Made by a program: the position numbers and the translations under genes. Under the pieces are notes generated by a model. The model had not been told where the DNA came from, searched no databases, and saw nothing but the letters and a program-made list of their open reading frames with translations. Positions 51,160 through 59,885 of a stretch of 64,000 nt of DNA are shown piece by piece (the stretch's first letter is position 1; each line of letters begins with the position of its first letter). The stretch comes from Paenibacillus sp. FSL H7-0737. Its GTDB lineage: Bacteria; Bacillota; Bacilli; Paenibacillales; Paenibacillaceae. The stretch is taken from contig NZ_CP009279.1 of the NCBI RefSeq assembly GCF_000758545.1, forward strand, positions 6,324,001 to 6,388,000, in the 5' to 3' direction.

Positions 51160-52794
51160 CTACACCAAACCGTGAATCACGCCATCCTCATCCATCCATA
51201 GTGCCTCAGCAGCTGGCTTAGCCGGTAGACCTGGCATCGTAACGATATTGCCCGTAATCACTACAGCAAACCCTGCACCAAGCGAAAGGGTAATATCACG
51301 GATACCTACCGTGAAACCTTCTGGAGCGCCAAGCAATCTAGGCTGATCTGAGAAGGAATAAGGGGTCTTCGCCATACATACTTGAAGATCATTTAACCCA
51401 AGACGCTCAATCACCGCTAGGCTGCGTTTGGCCGCAGGGGAAAAGTTAACCTCCGCACCACGGTAAATTTCGCGAACAATCTTGGTGATTTTGGAAGAGA
51501 TGTCGAGTTCATTCTCATACAAAGGAGCAAAACGTTCAGTGTCGCTATGATCCAGAAGTTTCTTTAATTCCGAAGCCAACTCTTGTCCGCCCGCACTACC
51601 TTCTGCCCATACCTTGGATATTGCCGCAGGAACGTTCAATCGGCGACAAGCCTCCACAACGTCATTAATCTCTTCTGGGCTATCGCCTTCAAAATGATTA
51701 ATGGCAACAAGAACAGGCACCCCAAATTTGCCGAGATTCTCTACATGACGCTCCAAATTAGACAATCCAGAGCGCAGCGCCAACCGGTTCTCCGTTTGGA
51801 GCTCATTCTTAGGTACACCACCGTTATATTTCAAGGATTTCACCGTCACGACAAGCACTGCCGCTGAAGGGGTTAGACCCGCTTGCCGGCATTTGATATC
51901 CATGAATTTCTCTGCACCAAGATCCGCTCCGAAGCCTGCTTCCGTAACCACAACATCTCCCAGCTTGAGTGCATAACGAGTACCAATAACACTACTGCAG
52001 CCATGGGCGATATTCGCAAATGGACCACCGTGTACAATAACAGGAGTGCCCTCCAAGGTCTGCACCAGATTAGGCTTAACTGCTTCCTTCAGCAGCGCTG
52101 TCATCGCTTCAACTGCCCCTATTTGCTCGGCCGTTACAGGCTGTCCCTCTTGGTCATACCCAATCAAAATACGGTTCAGACGCTTTTTGAGATCACTCAG
52201 ATTATCGCATAGGCATAATACAGCCATAATCTCAGAAGCTGTTGTAATCTGAAATCCACTTTCCCGCACGGCTCCATTTCCATCTCCAAGCCCTGTCACA
52301 ATATTCCGCAGACTGCGATCATTCATATCCATCACGCGTTTCCAAACGATACGCTGCGGATCAAGACCCAGCTCATTACCTTGGAAGATATGATTATCAA
52401 TCATCGCAGACAATAAATTATGTGCAGAAGTCACCGCATGAATATCACCCGTAAAGTGCAAATTAATCTCATCTGCCGGAATGATCTGTGACTTGCCGCC
52501 GCCCGTGGCACCGCCTTTCATGCCTAAGCATGGTCCGAGGGATGGTTCGCGCAAGGCAGCCACGGTCTTTACTCCTGCTGCGTTCAATGCCTGTGCCAGC
52601 CCAATGGTTGTTAAGGTCTTCCCTTCGCCAGCAGGGGTTGGATTCACCGCAGTGACCAATACCAGCTTGCCATCTGGTTTGTTCTTCATGTCTTCCCATA
52701 AGGACGGTGAAAGTTTACTTTTATATTTGCCGTATAGTTCCAGATGCTCTTCGCCAATTCCCGCTTGTGCTGCTACCTCTGTAATTAACTTCAT
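51160..52794 (-). CDS. fhs: Formate-tetrahydrofolate ligase
   Basis: ATP-dependent synthesis of 10-formyl-THF from formate, 544 aa from the ATG at 52794 (MKLITEVAAQAGIGEEHLELYGKYKSKL; AGGAGGG 12 nt upstream). The frame extends to 52839 but family proteins begin near this point. P-loop-like TPAGEGKTTTIGLAQAL variant (here NPTPAGEGKTLTTIGLAQAL), and the signatures EPSLGPCLGMKGGATGGGKSQ and VTEAGFGADLGAEKFMDIKC. It works with glyA and the formate channel in one-carbon supply. Confidence 0.97.
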   Translation of the reverse strand: MKLITEVAAQAGIGEEHLELYGKYKSKLSPSLWEDMKNKPDGKLVLVTAVNPTPAGEGKTLTTIGLAQALNAAGVKTVAALREPSLGPCLGMKGGATGGGKSQIIPADEINLHFTGDIHAVTSAHNLLSAMIDNHIFQGNELGLDPQRIVWKRVMDMNDRSLRNIVTGLGDGNGAVRESGFQITTASEIMAVLCLCDNLSDLKKRLNRILIGYDQEGQPVTAEQIGAVEAMTALLKEAVKPNLVQTLEGTPVIVHGGPFANIAHGCSSVIGTRYALKLGDVVVTEAGFGADLGAEKFMDIKCRQAGLTPSAAVLVVTVKSLKYNGGVPKNELQTENRLALRSGLSNLERHVENLGKFGVPVLVAINHFEGDSPEEINDVVEACRRLNVPAAISKVWAEGSAGGQELASELKKLLDHSDTERFAPLYENELDISSKITKIVREIYRGAEVNFSPAAKRSLAVIERLGLNDLQVCMAKTPYSFSDQPRLLGAPEGFTVGIRDITLSLGAGFAVVITGNIVTMPGLPAKPAAEALWMDEDGVIHGLV

Positions 52795-52879
52795 GCTTGT
52801 ATTGAACCCTCCTGCCGTTATTATCCTGCTGTATTCCACGCTTTATGCATATTTTGCATGGGCATTACATTCTCTTCAA

Positions 52880-52922
52880 AGAATACATGGTCTCTGTAAA
52901 GCGTCAAGTATAATTTATCACA
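52880..52922 (-). promoter_or_regulatory. fhs promoter with a degenerate FNR-type box
   Basis: Minus strand TTGACG (52907-52902), 16-bp spacer, TATTCT (52885-52880). Just upstream TGTGA-N6-ATACT (52922-52907) matches 8 of 10 positions of the boxes before nox and the formate channel gene, and is centred about 41.5 bp from the inferred start. The degenerate half overlaps the -35 edge. Confidence 0.45.
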
Positions 52923-52960
52923 ACAAAATTTAAGGCGCCTATTCTATATTCCTATGTATA

Positions 52961-53003
52961 AAAAGAAAATCCCGTCGAGACTCGGCCAAAGACCGAGGTC
53001 GAA
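52961..53003 (-). terminator. Probable terminator of the glutathione peroxidase gene
   Basis: Minus strand hairpin CTCGG..CCGAG (52997-52981) with outer CGAC/TCG pairing, followed by the T-rich ATTTTCTTTTT. Confidence 0.5.
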
Positions 53004-53045
53004 AGGATACTTGTAAAATAACAATTCATCAGTCCCTAGAATGAT

Positions 53046-53522
53046 CTACAGTAAGGACTCAATCTGTTCTGACATCGTTTCTGGCGATTCCTTTGGCTCA
53101 ACACGAGCTACTACATTACCGCCACGATCAATAAGAAACTTCGTGAAATTCCAGCTGATATCACTGCTGTCGCCAGTACCCGGCTGCTGCTCTTTTAAAT
53201 AATTGAAAAGAGGGCTGGCATCCGGTCCATTCACATCCACTTTGGCAAACACAGGAAAGGTAACGCCATAATTAATCTGACAGAATTCTTCTGCCTCTTC
53301 ACTTGTACCCGGCTCCTGACCCGCAAATTGGTTGCAGGGGAATCCTAATACTACAAGTCCCTGATCCCTATACTGCTCGTATAGCTTCTGGAGATCCCCA
53401 TACTGCGGTGTAAGTCCGCATTTACTAGCCGTATTGGCAATCAGCACTACCTTACCTTCATACTCTGTAAATGACACTTCTTTACCCGAAGGCGTAACGC
53501 CGGAAAAATTGTAGATCGACAT
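53046..53522 (-). CDS. Glutathione peroxidase-family thiol peroxidase (BsaA-like)
   Basis: 158 aa from the ATG at 53522 (AAGGGG 7 nt upstream). Cysteine (Cys35) replaces selenocysteine in TASKCGLTPQYGDL; the other catalytic residues are Gln in FPCNQFAGQEPG and Trp in ISWNFTKFLI. In Bacillota such enzymes usually depend on thioredoxin or bacillithiol rather than glutathione. Monocistronic in appearance. Confidence 0.94.
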   Translation of the reverse strand: MSIYNFSGVTPSGKEVSFTEYEGKVVLIANTASKCGLTPQYGDLQKLYEQYRDQGLVVLGFPCNQFAGQEPGTSEEAEEFCQINYGVTFPVFAKVDVNGPDASPLFNYLKEQQPGTGDSSDISWNFTKFLIDRGGNVVARVEPKESPETMSEQIESLL

Positions 53523-53620
53523 CCTAATTCCCCTTCCTTCCATGTACTTAGACTACACTACGTATCTTACCCGAATTGTACCAGAATGCAACTTATCGAC
53601 ACTTTCTGTAAACACTAAGA

Positions 53621-53657
53621 TAAAAAAAAGCAGTCCTATGTATTTCTTAGGACTGCT
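53621..53657 (-). terminator. Intrinsic terminator of the VanY-type gene
   Basis: Minus strand AGCAGTCCTA (53657-53648) pairs with TAGGACTGCT (53638-53629), then T8. Confidence 0.95.
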
Positions 53658-53670
53658 CTCTATCACTCTG

Positions 53671-54540
53671 TTATTTGGATACGGGTACGACATCATAATA
53701 TTCTTCCAGCGTAATCCCTTTATCCGCAATATAAGTAGCTATATCCTTGCCCACATAACGGATATGCCAAGGCTCATACTTATATCCTGTAATGTCCTGC
53801 TTTCCTTCTGGAAAGCGGATGATATAACCATATTCGGTTGCATGCTGCGCTAGCCACTCCGCTTCCTTCGTTCCACCAAAACAGCTCTCCGCAGCACATT
53901 TTCCGTCACTTCCTGAGACATCGATAGCAAGCCCTGTCTGATGCTCGCTATAGCCAGGCACGGCACTGTAAGTACGAGCCAGTTCTTCTCCGTCTTTCTC
54001 AACATAACGATTGAACAGCCTTGTTTGGGTTTCCTTAGAACGGTAGGCCGAAACGCCAGCCAAGTAAATCCCGTCTTCCTCTGCGCCTGCGAACAGTTTC
54101 TCTAATGCTTCGGCAGCTTCCTTACGCATCATACGCTTCTCGATTTTCTCTTTAAATGTAAACCGCACTTCCGGGTAGACTAGATCCGTTGGCTTATAGT
54201 TGTCCGGCAGTCCATACTCCTTATTCACCATCACAGCTATGCTGTCAGGCTCTTTAAAAGAATCATCAGTGCTATTTCCCTTGCCGTTACTATCCGGTTC
54301 GGACGGATCAGAGGGATCCGTTGTATTAGATGGGTTAGCTACCACTGGGTCTGTTATGCCCTCTTCGGTGCTATTTCCATCTTCACCAGGCTCAGCTTGA
54401 AGATCATCCTGCACATTTATATTGGAACCGCTACTATCTGAAGCAGAAGGAGAAGGCGTCGTATATTTCCCAATCCCCCACCCAACAGCAATAACGACAA
54501 TTAACAAGATTATTATTTTCAATTTTTTAGACATCTGCAA
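53671..54540 (-). CDS. D-alanyl-D-alanine carboxypeptidase, VanY family
   Basis: Zn2+ peptidase acting on peptidoglycan stem peptides, 289 aa. N-terminal membrane anchor (about 5-25), a Ser/Asp/Pro-rich low-complexity spacer (about 30-100) and the LAS-type catalytic domain with AGVSAYRSKETQ, the Zn motif SEHQTGLAIDVS and EPWHIRYVG. The TTG at 54540 has AGGAGG 6 nt upstream; an ATG two codons later is the alternative. No vancomycin-resistance genes are nearby, so it is likely a housekeeping wall-trimming enzyme. Confidence 0.93.
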   Translation of the reverse strand: MQMSKKLKIIILLIVVIAVGWGIGKYTTPSPSASDSSGSNINVQDDLQAEPGEDGNSTEEGITDPVVANPSNTTDPSDPSEPDSNGKGNSTDDSFKEPDSIAVMVNKEYGLPDNYKPTDLVYPEVRFTFKEKIEKRMMRKEAAEALEKLFAGAEEDGIYLAGVSAYRSKETQTRLFNRYVEKDGEELARTYSAVPGYSEHQTGLAIDVSGSDGKCAAESCFGGTKEAEWLAQHATEYGYIIRFPEGKQDITGYKYEPWHIRYVGKDIATYIADKGITLEEYYDVVPVSK

Positions 54541-54654
54541 GATCTTCCTCCTCGAAGTCGAAACACTCTATTTATCTATTAGACAAGCTTTCCTTCAAAA
54601 ATGTTACACTAAGATCCTTTTTTAGACAAATATCGCTCGGATAATTGTGCCTAC

Positions 54655-54707
54655 AAAATAAAGTTACCATAGGGAGTTAGCTTGTCCGCTAACTTCCCTA
54701 TGGTAAC
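54655..54707 (-). terminator. Long-stem terminator of the helicase gene
   Basis: Minus strand GTTACCATAGGGA plus GTTAGC pair with GCTAAC and TCCCTATGGTAAC (54707-54663, one bulged base), then TTTATTTT. Confidence 0.8.
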
Positions 54708-54735
54708 AAGTTTTAGTTATGAAATTCCACTCACA

Positions 54736-56550
54736 TTATCTGGATGTGCCTCTGCCGCCACTTTTAAAGCCGCCGGAGCTACCACGTCCACCCCGTGAGG
54801 AACCCGTATTTCCGCTGTTGCGGCCGCCTTTACCAGCGCCACCCTTGGCACCGCTATAGCCGCCTTTGCTACCTTTACCACCTTTGCCGCCGCCTCTAGA
54901 CGGGCCCGTACCGTAGCCGCTGCCTAAGCCGCCTCGTGGTGTGCCACCAACGTAAGCGCCGCCGTCTGCACCTCTGGCTACGTTCTCGCTGTAGCCAGTG
55001 CTTGGGCCGCCCTTCCGGTTCGCACCGCGCGAACCGGCACTGCTAGGCGCTGCTGCGTTGCCGCTAGCTGGCGCATCGCCTCTGGAGGCGAAGGCGCCAT
55101 AGCCGCCGCCTACTCGTACTACGCCGGCAGCCTTGCCGCCGCCCTTAGGTGCGGCAGCGTCATAGCCGCTGCCGCCACGCTTGCCAGCCGCCGCATCGGA
55201 ACGACCACCGCGGCGACCTTCTGCAGGCGCACCCCAGCCGCCTGCTTCCTTACCGCGGCCGCGGCCACCTTGCCGCGCTCCGCCTTCGCCGCGCGGAGCA
55301 CCGCCGCGGCCAGAGCCGCCGGTCTTCGGTCCGCGGCCCGTGCGCGCTGCCTCAGCGCCGCCGCTTTGACGACCGCCGTGGCGTCCGCCGCCTTGTACTG
55401 CAACGAATTCGCCAACGCCGAATTCATCTTTGTCGTAACGGCGGCGATCCAGGCGCTGCGAAATGCCGTGCTCGATCAAGTCTAGTCCATCTTGCTCACG
55501 TGGAGAAGTGAACGTAATTGCAAGCCCTTTGCCTCCGGCACGGCCTGTCCGGCCGATCCGGTGAATATAGCTATCCACATCAAGTGGCATATCGTAGTTA
55601 AAGATATGAGTGATACCTTCGACATCCAACCCCCGAGCCGCTACATCTGTAGCTACAAGAAGCTGCAGCTTCGCATCACGGAATCTCTTCATTACACCTT
55701 CGCGTTTACCTTGAGACAAATCACCGTGCAGCTCATCACAATCATAACCTGCTGCTTGGAGTGCTTCGTTCAGCTTGGACACCCGACGTTTGGTCCGGCA
55801 GAAAATAATAGCCAAGTAAGGACGATCCCGTTCAATCAATGTTTTGAGTGCCTCTTCTTTATTACGATCCGAGACTTCCACGACTTGCTGTTTGATATTA
55901 TCCAGCGGAATCGGAGAACCACTCTTAATAATGATATCCAGAGGCTCTTTCATGTAATTAGCTGCGAGACGTTTAATCGGATCTGGCATCGTCGCAGAGA
56001 ACAACATCGTTTGACGGCGATAAGGAACAGCCGTAATAATGGTCTCTACATCCTCCAAGAATCCCATATGCAGCATTTGATCCGCTTCGTCCAGAACGAG
56101 CATCTTAACGCCACTAAGATCGAGCGTCTCCCGGCGCATATGATCTAGCAGTCTGCCCGGTGTACCGATAATAAGATGTCTGCCACCTTCGAGCTTACGC
56201 AGCTGCTTCTCAACATCCTGACCACCATAAACGGCCAAGATTTTAATATCCGTATGACGCGCCAGCTTACGTGCCTCTTCTGTAATCTGCAAAGCCAACT
56301 CACGTGTTGGGGCCATAATTAGCGCCTGCGGATAAGCTCGCTCCGTGTGGATCTTGTCCATAATTGGCAGCAAGAAAGCTAATGTCTTCCCTGTACCTGT
56401 CTTCGCTCTTGCAATTACATCCAAACCCTGCACCAATGGCGGTATTGCTTCCTGTTGCACTGGTGTAGGCTTAACGATGCCTTGACCTTGAAGCAATGTA
56501 CACAGTAATTCTGAAACACCTAATTCTTTAAATCCCGGCAAATTCTCCAC
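54736..56550 (-). CDS. DEAD-box ATP-dependent RNA helicase with Gly/Arg-rich tail
   Basis: 604 aa. Helicase core about 1-370 with all motifs: Q (TPVQQEAIPPL), I (AKTGTGKT), Ia (PTRELALQ), Ib (GTPGRLLD), II (DEAD), III (SAT), VI (HRIGRTGR). The last 230 residues are a low-complexity Gly/Arg/Ser/Lys tail coded by a strongly GC-rich stretch, resembling RGG-rich RNA-binding tails of CshA/DeaD-type helicases. It is preceded by a gene-free leader of up to 380 bp with strong RNA structure. Likely roles are ribosome assembly, mRNA decay and cold adaptation. Confidence 0.95.
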   Translation of the reverse strand: MENLPGFKELGVSELLCTLLQGQGIVKPTPVQQEAIPPLVQGLDVIARAKTGTGKTLAFLLPIMDKIHTERAYPQALIMAPTRELALQITEEARKLARHTDIKILAVYGGQDVEKQLRKLEGGRHLIIGTPGRLLDHMRRETLDLSGVKMLVLDEADQMLHMGFLEDVETIITAVPYRRQTMLFSATMPDPIKRLAANYMKEPLDIIIKSGSPIPLDNIKQQVVEVSDRNKEEALKTLIERDRPYLAIIFCRTKRRVSKLNEALQAAGYDCDELHGDLSQGKREGVMKRFRDAKLQLLVATDVAARGLDVEGITHIFNYDMPLDVDSYIHRIGRTGRAGGKGLAITFTSPREQDGLDLIEHGISQRLDRRRYDKDEFGVGEFVAVQGGGRHGGRQSGGAEAARTGRGPKTGGSGRGGAPRGEGGARQGGRGRGKEAGGWGAPAEGRRGGRSDAAAGKRGGSGYDAAAPKGGGKAAGVVRVGGGYGAFASRGDAPASGNAAAPSSAGSRGANRKGGPSTGYSENVARGADGGAYVGGTPRGGLGSGYGTGPSRGGGKGGKGSKGGYSGAKGGAGKGGRNSGNTGSSRGGRGSSGGFKSGGRGTSR

Positions 56551-56685
56551 CTCACTATTTTCTCAGTTAAATTTGATTACATCTCTTACTTAACTTCCGT
56601 CTTCCAAAGCCCTATTCAGGCAGCCCTAACCCGACTGTCCTTTTGGGGGCGTATGCTTCCGATTCAGCTATATTCAAACAAAAGC

Positions 56686-56713
56686 GGAAGAACCCCGTCA
56701 CCGGCATTCTTCC
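56686..56713 (-). terminator. Terminator-like hairpin in the helicase leader
   Basis: Minus strand GGAAGAA (56713-56707) pairs with TTCTTCC (56692-56686), enclosing CCG-GTGA-CGG, i.e. a GNRA-type tetraloop. It is followed by GCTTTTGTTTG, a moderate T-rich run about 130 nt before the helicase ATG. It could work as an attenuator. Confidence 0.5.
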
Positions 56714-56830
56714 GTCCCATGTATCCCTTGACCCGTTAAAAGAGTGCGGTCAAAGTTCGGTTTCTGGGCAGCAGCGATCCACCGGACGTTTAGACGGCAC
56801 TCCATTTGCGTTCCATTCCACTTTATACAA
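56714..56830 (-). promoter_or_regulatory. Structured helicase leader with M-box-like core
   Basis: On the minus strand GAGTGCCGTC (56802-56793) can pair with GACCGCACTC (56751-56742; one mismatch). The enclosed loop carries CGCTGCTGCCCA (56776-56765), and GGGTCAA follows at 56734-56728. CGCUGCUGCCCA followed by GGGUCAA is the core of the Mg2+-sensing M-box (ykoK leader). The 5' half fits the M-box consensus less well. A -10-like TATAAA lies at 56827-56822. No gene in this gap is supported. Confidence 0.4.
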
Positions 56831-56929
56831 TAGAAGTAAAGTTAAGCTTAGAAAGTTATCTTTTATATTGTACTTGATAGAACGGCATTTGTGTGAACCT
56901 GCAGAATAATAATTATTCTATCCTGCAGG

Positions 56930-58597
56930 TTAGAACCTTCCCGATTTAAAAATCGCATAGATCAACCATAGGAACATCAGAAGCGCTATTACGCCGCCAA
57001 TCTCCACTGTAGGAAAATTCCATAACACTGAAGGCTGACCGCGCATCGCAGTGCCTATAATGAGTCCAACCATGATGATACTGAACGCAAGCATCACAAT
57101 ACTAAATGCTAAGCGGTTCCCAACCCGGTCCAGCTTTCGCTCCAGATGCTCGAGCTCAGGTGCCGCAATCTCTACCTTTAGCTTTCCCTTAGTAATTAGC
57201 GCAGATAACTGCCTTGCCTGCCCAGGAAGCTCTAAAAGACTCTCCGTTAAATCGGCTACGCCTCCAAGGAACTTGCGCTGCAATCGGGGACCACTAAATC
57301 GCTGCTTCACAAGTTCACGTCCAAAAGGCTCTGCCATCTCTAAAATGCTAATCGTTGGATCTAAATTGCTAATGACACCCTCAAGCGTCAGCATCGTCTT
57401 ACCAAGCATCGTTAGATCCGGGGGAAGAACTAATCGATGCTTGCGAGCAATGCCAAACAGATCATTTAGCGCTTTGCCTATGCTCATCTTACTGAACGGA
57501 ACATCATAATACTCTTCGCGAAGTCGATCCATATCATTATGCAACGCTGCTCGATCAGCATCCTCAGGGATGACGCCGAGACGCAAAATTGCCCGGACCA
57601 TCGCATCCGTATTCTTACGCATTAGTGCGATGACAAGCGCAGACAGCTGCTCTTTCATCTCTTCGTTCAGCCGCCCCATCATGCCAAAATCAATCAAAGC
57701 CAGCTTCCCATCAGCCATTCGTATAACATTCCCTGGATGCGGATCCGCATGAAAAAAGCCATGAATGAAGATTTGCCTTAGCATCATTTCCACGAGCTGC
57801 TGAGCGATAACCTTAAGTTTAACTCCGTTACTCAATAACTCATCGCGACGACTCAGCGTAATCCCTACCACATATTCCATCGTCAGCACCCGTTCTGACG
57901 TATAGTCCCAATGAATATCCGGTATGTATACTCCGTCATAATCCATCTGTTGAGCAATTTTCTCTGCATTGCGTCCTTCTTGGCCGTAATCCAGCTCGCC
58001 AAGCAGAGATTTCGAGAATTCCTCTACCATACGGGACAACTGATATTGCCTCGCCCAGCCTAGCTGCTTCTCAGCAAGGGCGCTTAGATCTTTGAGAATT
58101 TCCAAATCCCTACTCATCGTTCGCAGTATACCAGGGCGCTGAACTTTAACAGCCACGACCTGCCCACTGTGAAGAACAGCTCTATGCACTTGACCGATCG
58201 ACGCAGCCGCAAGGGGAGTATCCTCAAAAGAATTAAAGATCTCATCCATCCGTTGATCGAGTTCATGCTCCACAATCGTGCGCACGCGCTCCACAGGGAA
58301 CGGGGGCACATTATCCTGTAGTTTTACCAATTCTTGAATAATAGAATCAGGCAGCAGATCCGAACGGGTACTGGCGAGTTGTCCAAGCTTAATAAAGGTT
58401 GGGCCCAAATCCTCCAATACGAGACGAATCCGCTCCCCGAGTGTAAGACTTGTATGAGCTTCTTGCGTTACAAGACGGCGTGGAAGGGATAATAAATGAT
58501 AGAGCCCCAGCTCCTCCACCATATAGCCAAAACCATGGTGCATAAGCGCCATGGCAATGGACCGGTATCGTCCGGCATGTCTGATACGTACTGCCAT
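56930..58597 (-). CDS. ABC1/UbiB-family atypical kinase (AarF)
   Basis: 555 aa. UbiB signatures: the N-terminal LGPTFIKLGQLASTRSDLLP (KxGQ motif), AAASIGQVHRA (the Ala-rich loop replacing the usual P-loop), VAVKVQRPG, and the catalytic HGFFHADPHPGN and LIDFGMMG. Two C-terminal membrane helices (about 495-515 and 525-548). In other bacteria the family supports quinone synthesis or lipid homeostasis. The ATG follows the upstream stop with no gap (TAA then ATG), indicating coupled translation. Confidence 0.93.
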   Translation of the reverse strand: MAVRIRHAGRYRSIAMALMHHGFGYMVEELGLYHLLSLPRRLVTQEAHTSLTLGERIRLVLEDLGPTFIKLGQLASTRSDLLPDSIIQELVKLQDNVPPFPVERVRTIVEHELDQRMDEIFNSFEDTPLAAASIGQVHRAVLHSGQVVAVKVQRPGILRTMSRDLEILKDLSALAEKQLGWARQYQLSRMVEEFSKSLLGELDYGQEGRNAEKIAQQMDYDGVYIPDIHWDYTSERVLTMEYVVGITLSRRDELLSNGVKLKVIAQQLVEMMLRQIFIHGFFHADPHPGNVIRMADGKLALIDFGMMGRLNEEMKEQLSALVIALMRKNTDAMVRAILRLGVIPEDADRAALHNDMDRLREEYYDVPFSKMSIGKALNDLFGIARKHRLVLPPDLTMLGKTMLTLEGVISNLDPTISILEMAEPFGRELVKQRFSGPRLQRKFLGGVADLTESLLELPGQARQLSALITKGKLKVEIAAPELEHLERKLDRVGNRLAFSIVMLAFSIIMVGLIIGTAMRGQPSVLWNFPTVEIGGVIALLMFLWLIYAIFKSGRF

Positions 58598-58945
58598 TTA
58601 GTCCGTACGCGTTTCCGCCGATGTTCCTTCTAGATGGGAAATGCCCTCCAGCTCGGCCAATCGACGCTCCAATACAGCAATTCGGCCTTCCAGCTCGTCA
58701 ATATCACTTTGTACAGGAACCTTCATTTCCTTCAACACGCGTTGTACTTGTTCTTGTACAACAGACTTGAGCATACCTCGCTCTTCCTCACCGCGTTCAA
58801 TCAGACGGTCAACAAGGGCCTTAGACTCCGAAGGAGCAAGCTCCCCACGCTTCACTAGTTCCTCAACAACCTTTTCTACTTTTTCCTTACTAACAATGGT
58901 GAGGCCCACTCCTAAAGAGATCGCTTTTTTAAACAAATCACTCAT
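58598..58945 (-). CDS. Phasin-like coiled-coil protein
   Basis: 115 aa from the ATG at 58945 (GGGAGG 7 nt upstream). N terminus MSDLFKKAISLGVGLTIVSKEKVEKVVEELVKRGEL, then charged helices and a C-terminal coiled coil IDELEGRIAVLERRLAELEG. This is the pattern of proteins annotated as polyhydroxyalkanoate synthesis regulator phasin. No PHA genes are nearby. It is translationally coupled to the UbiB-family kinase gene, suggesting a shared membrane role. Confidence 0.8.
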   Translation of the reverse strand: MSDLFKKAISLGVGLTIVSKEKVEKVVEELVKRGELAPSESKALVDRLIERGEEERGMLKSVVQEQVQRVLKEMKVPVQSDIDELEGRIAVLERRLAELEGISHLEGTSAETRTD

Positions 58946-59040
58946 AGTACTTCCTCCCAAAGATTCCGTTTCGTTACAAACGGAGTTGATGATTAAAGTA
59001 TACCTCACTGTGTGCGTATTTCAAAAAAACGCAAAATCCC

Positions 59041-59679
59041 TTAGTTACTTACCGGAATACGTGCAGCCCAAGTAGCTGCCTGCAAGATCAGTTTACGTAG
59101 TGCTGGATGGCGGAAGGATGGCTCATGATGCCCAGGCATAAGGAACACTACTCGTCCTAAACCATAGCTGTGGCACCATGCAGCTGGAAGCCATTGACCC
59201 TCCGATTCATACTGAAGAAGAATAGTCCGATCTGTGAACGGATCAAATTCGAAATGATAAGGCTCTTCATCCAGCTGGAAGTCTTCAACGCCCTCAGTAA
59301 TGTCATGCTCTAGCACCTTAAAATTCATTGGCTCGTAAGCAGTGTGACCATTAAAGCGTCCACCGATCAGCTGAGCTAGTTCGTTACGCTTCGTCAATGA
59401 AGCACCTGTATGAAGAACAATCAGTCCTCCACCACCGCTCACATAGCTGAGTAGGCCAGCGGTTTGCTGAGGAGATACAGTTTCATTCCATAATTCGTTG
59501 TAGGCAATGCATAAGTCATAACTTCCCAAATGCTCAATACGCATCATTTTTTTATTTTCTGAACACTGAACGGTTAATAAATCATTTAAGATCTCGCTAA
59601 TTTGTTGGTCCACTCCTTGAAGTGGATGGAAACGGGGATGGGTATAATCACCAAGTAACAGACATTTTCTTTTGTCCAT
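59041..59679 (-). CDS. ThuA-like domain protein
   Basis: 212 aa, class-I-glutamine-amidotransferase-like fold of the ThuA type: LLGDYTHPRFHPLQGVDQQI at the start, YDLCIAYNELWNETVSPQQTAGLLSYVSGGGGLIVLHTG in the middle and LGRVVFLMPGHHEPSFRHPALRKLILQAATWAA at the end. ThuA proteins are linked to sugar (trehalose) utilisation, but the reaction is unknown. No sugar genes are adjacent. It appears to stand alone. Confidence 0.85.
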   Translation of the reverse strand: MDKRKCLLLGDYTHPRFHPLQGVDQQISEILNDLLTVQCSENKKMMRIEHLGSYDLCIAYNELWNETVSPQQTAGLLSYVSGGGGLIVLHTGASLTKRNELAQLIGGRFNGHTAYEPMNFKVLEHDITEGVEDFQLDEEPYHFEFDPFTDRTILLQYESEGQWLPAAWCHSYGLGRVVFLMPGHHEPSFRHPALRKLILQAATWAARIPVSN

Positions 59680-59801
59680 GGGGATCCTCCTCCTTATTCA
59701 TTGTTATTATTCATCACATGTTGCCTATATTCTAAGGAAAACTGCTGCGAATGTCCATGCAGATGGCAGGTTTACTACTCGTAAGGCATCCTCTTCCGGG
59801 T

Positions 59802-59840
59802 AAAAAAGCATCCCCACCCATTGAATCCGGCGGGAATGCT
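59802..59840 (-). terminator. Intrinsic terminator of hemD
   Basis: Minus strand AGCATTCCC (59840-59832) pairs with GGGGATGCT (59816-59808), then T6. Confidence 0.9.
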
Positions 59841-59885
59841 TCTGAATAGTAACGTAAATCTTGTAAAGCTTCCGCACACTGTGGT

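Noticed and set aside
55119..55511. Long reading frames on both strands within the helicase tail region
   Set aside because: GC-rich repetitive DNA keeps all frames open; compositions are Arg/Ala-rich with no family resemblance, so these are shadows.
56643..56909. Plus-strand frame of 88 codons in the gap upstream of the helicase
   Set aside because: No ribosome site, no recognisable protein features; the region is better explained as the structured leader of the helicase on the minus strand.
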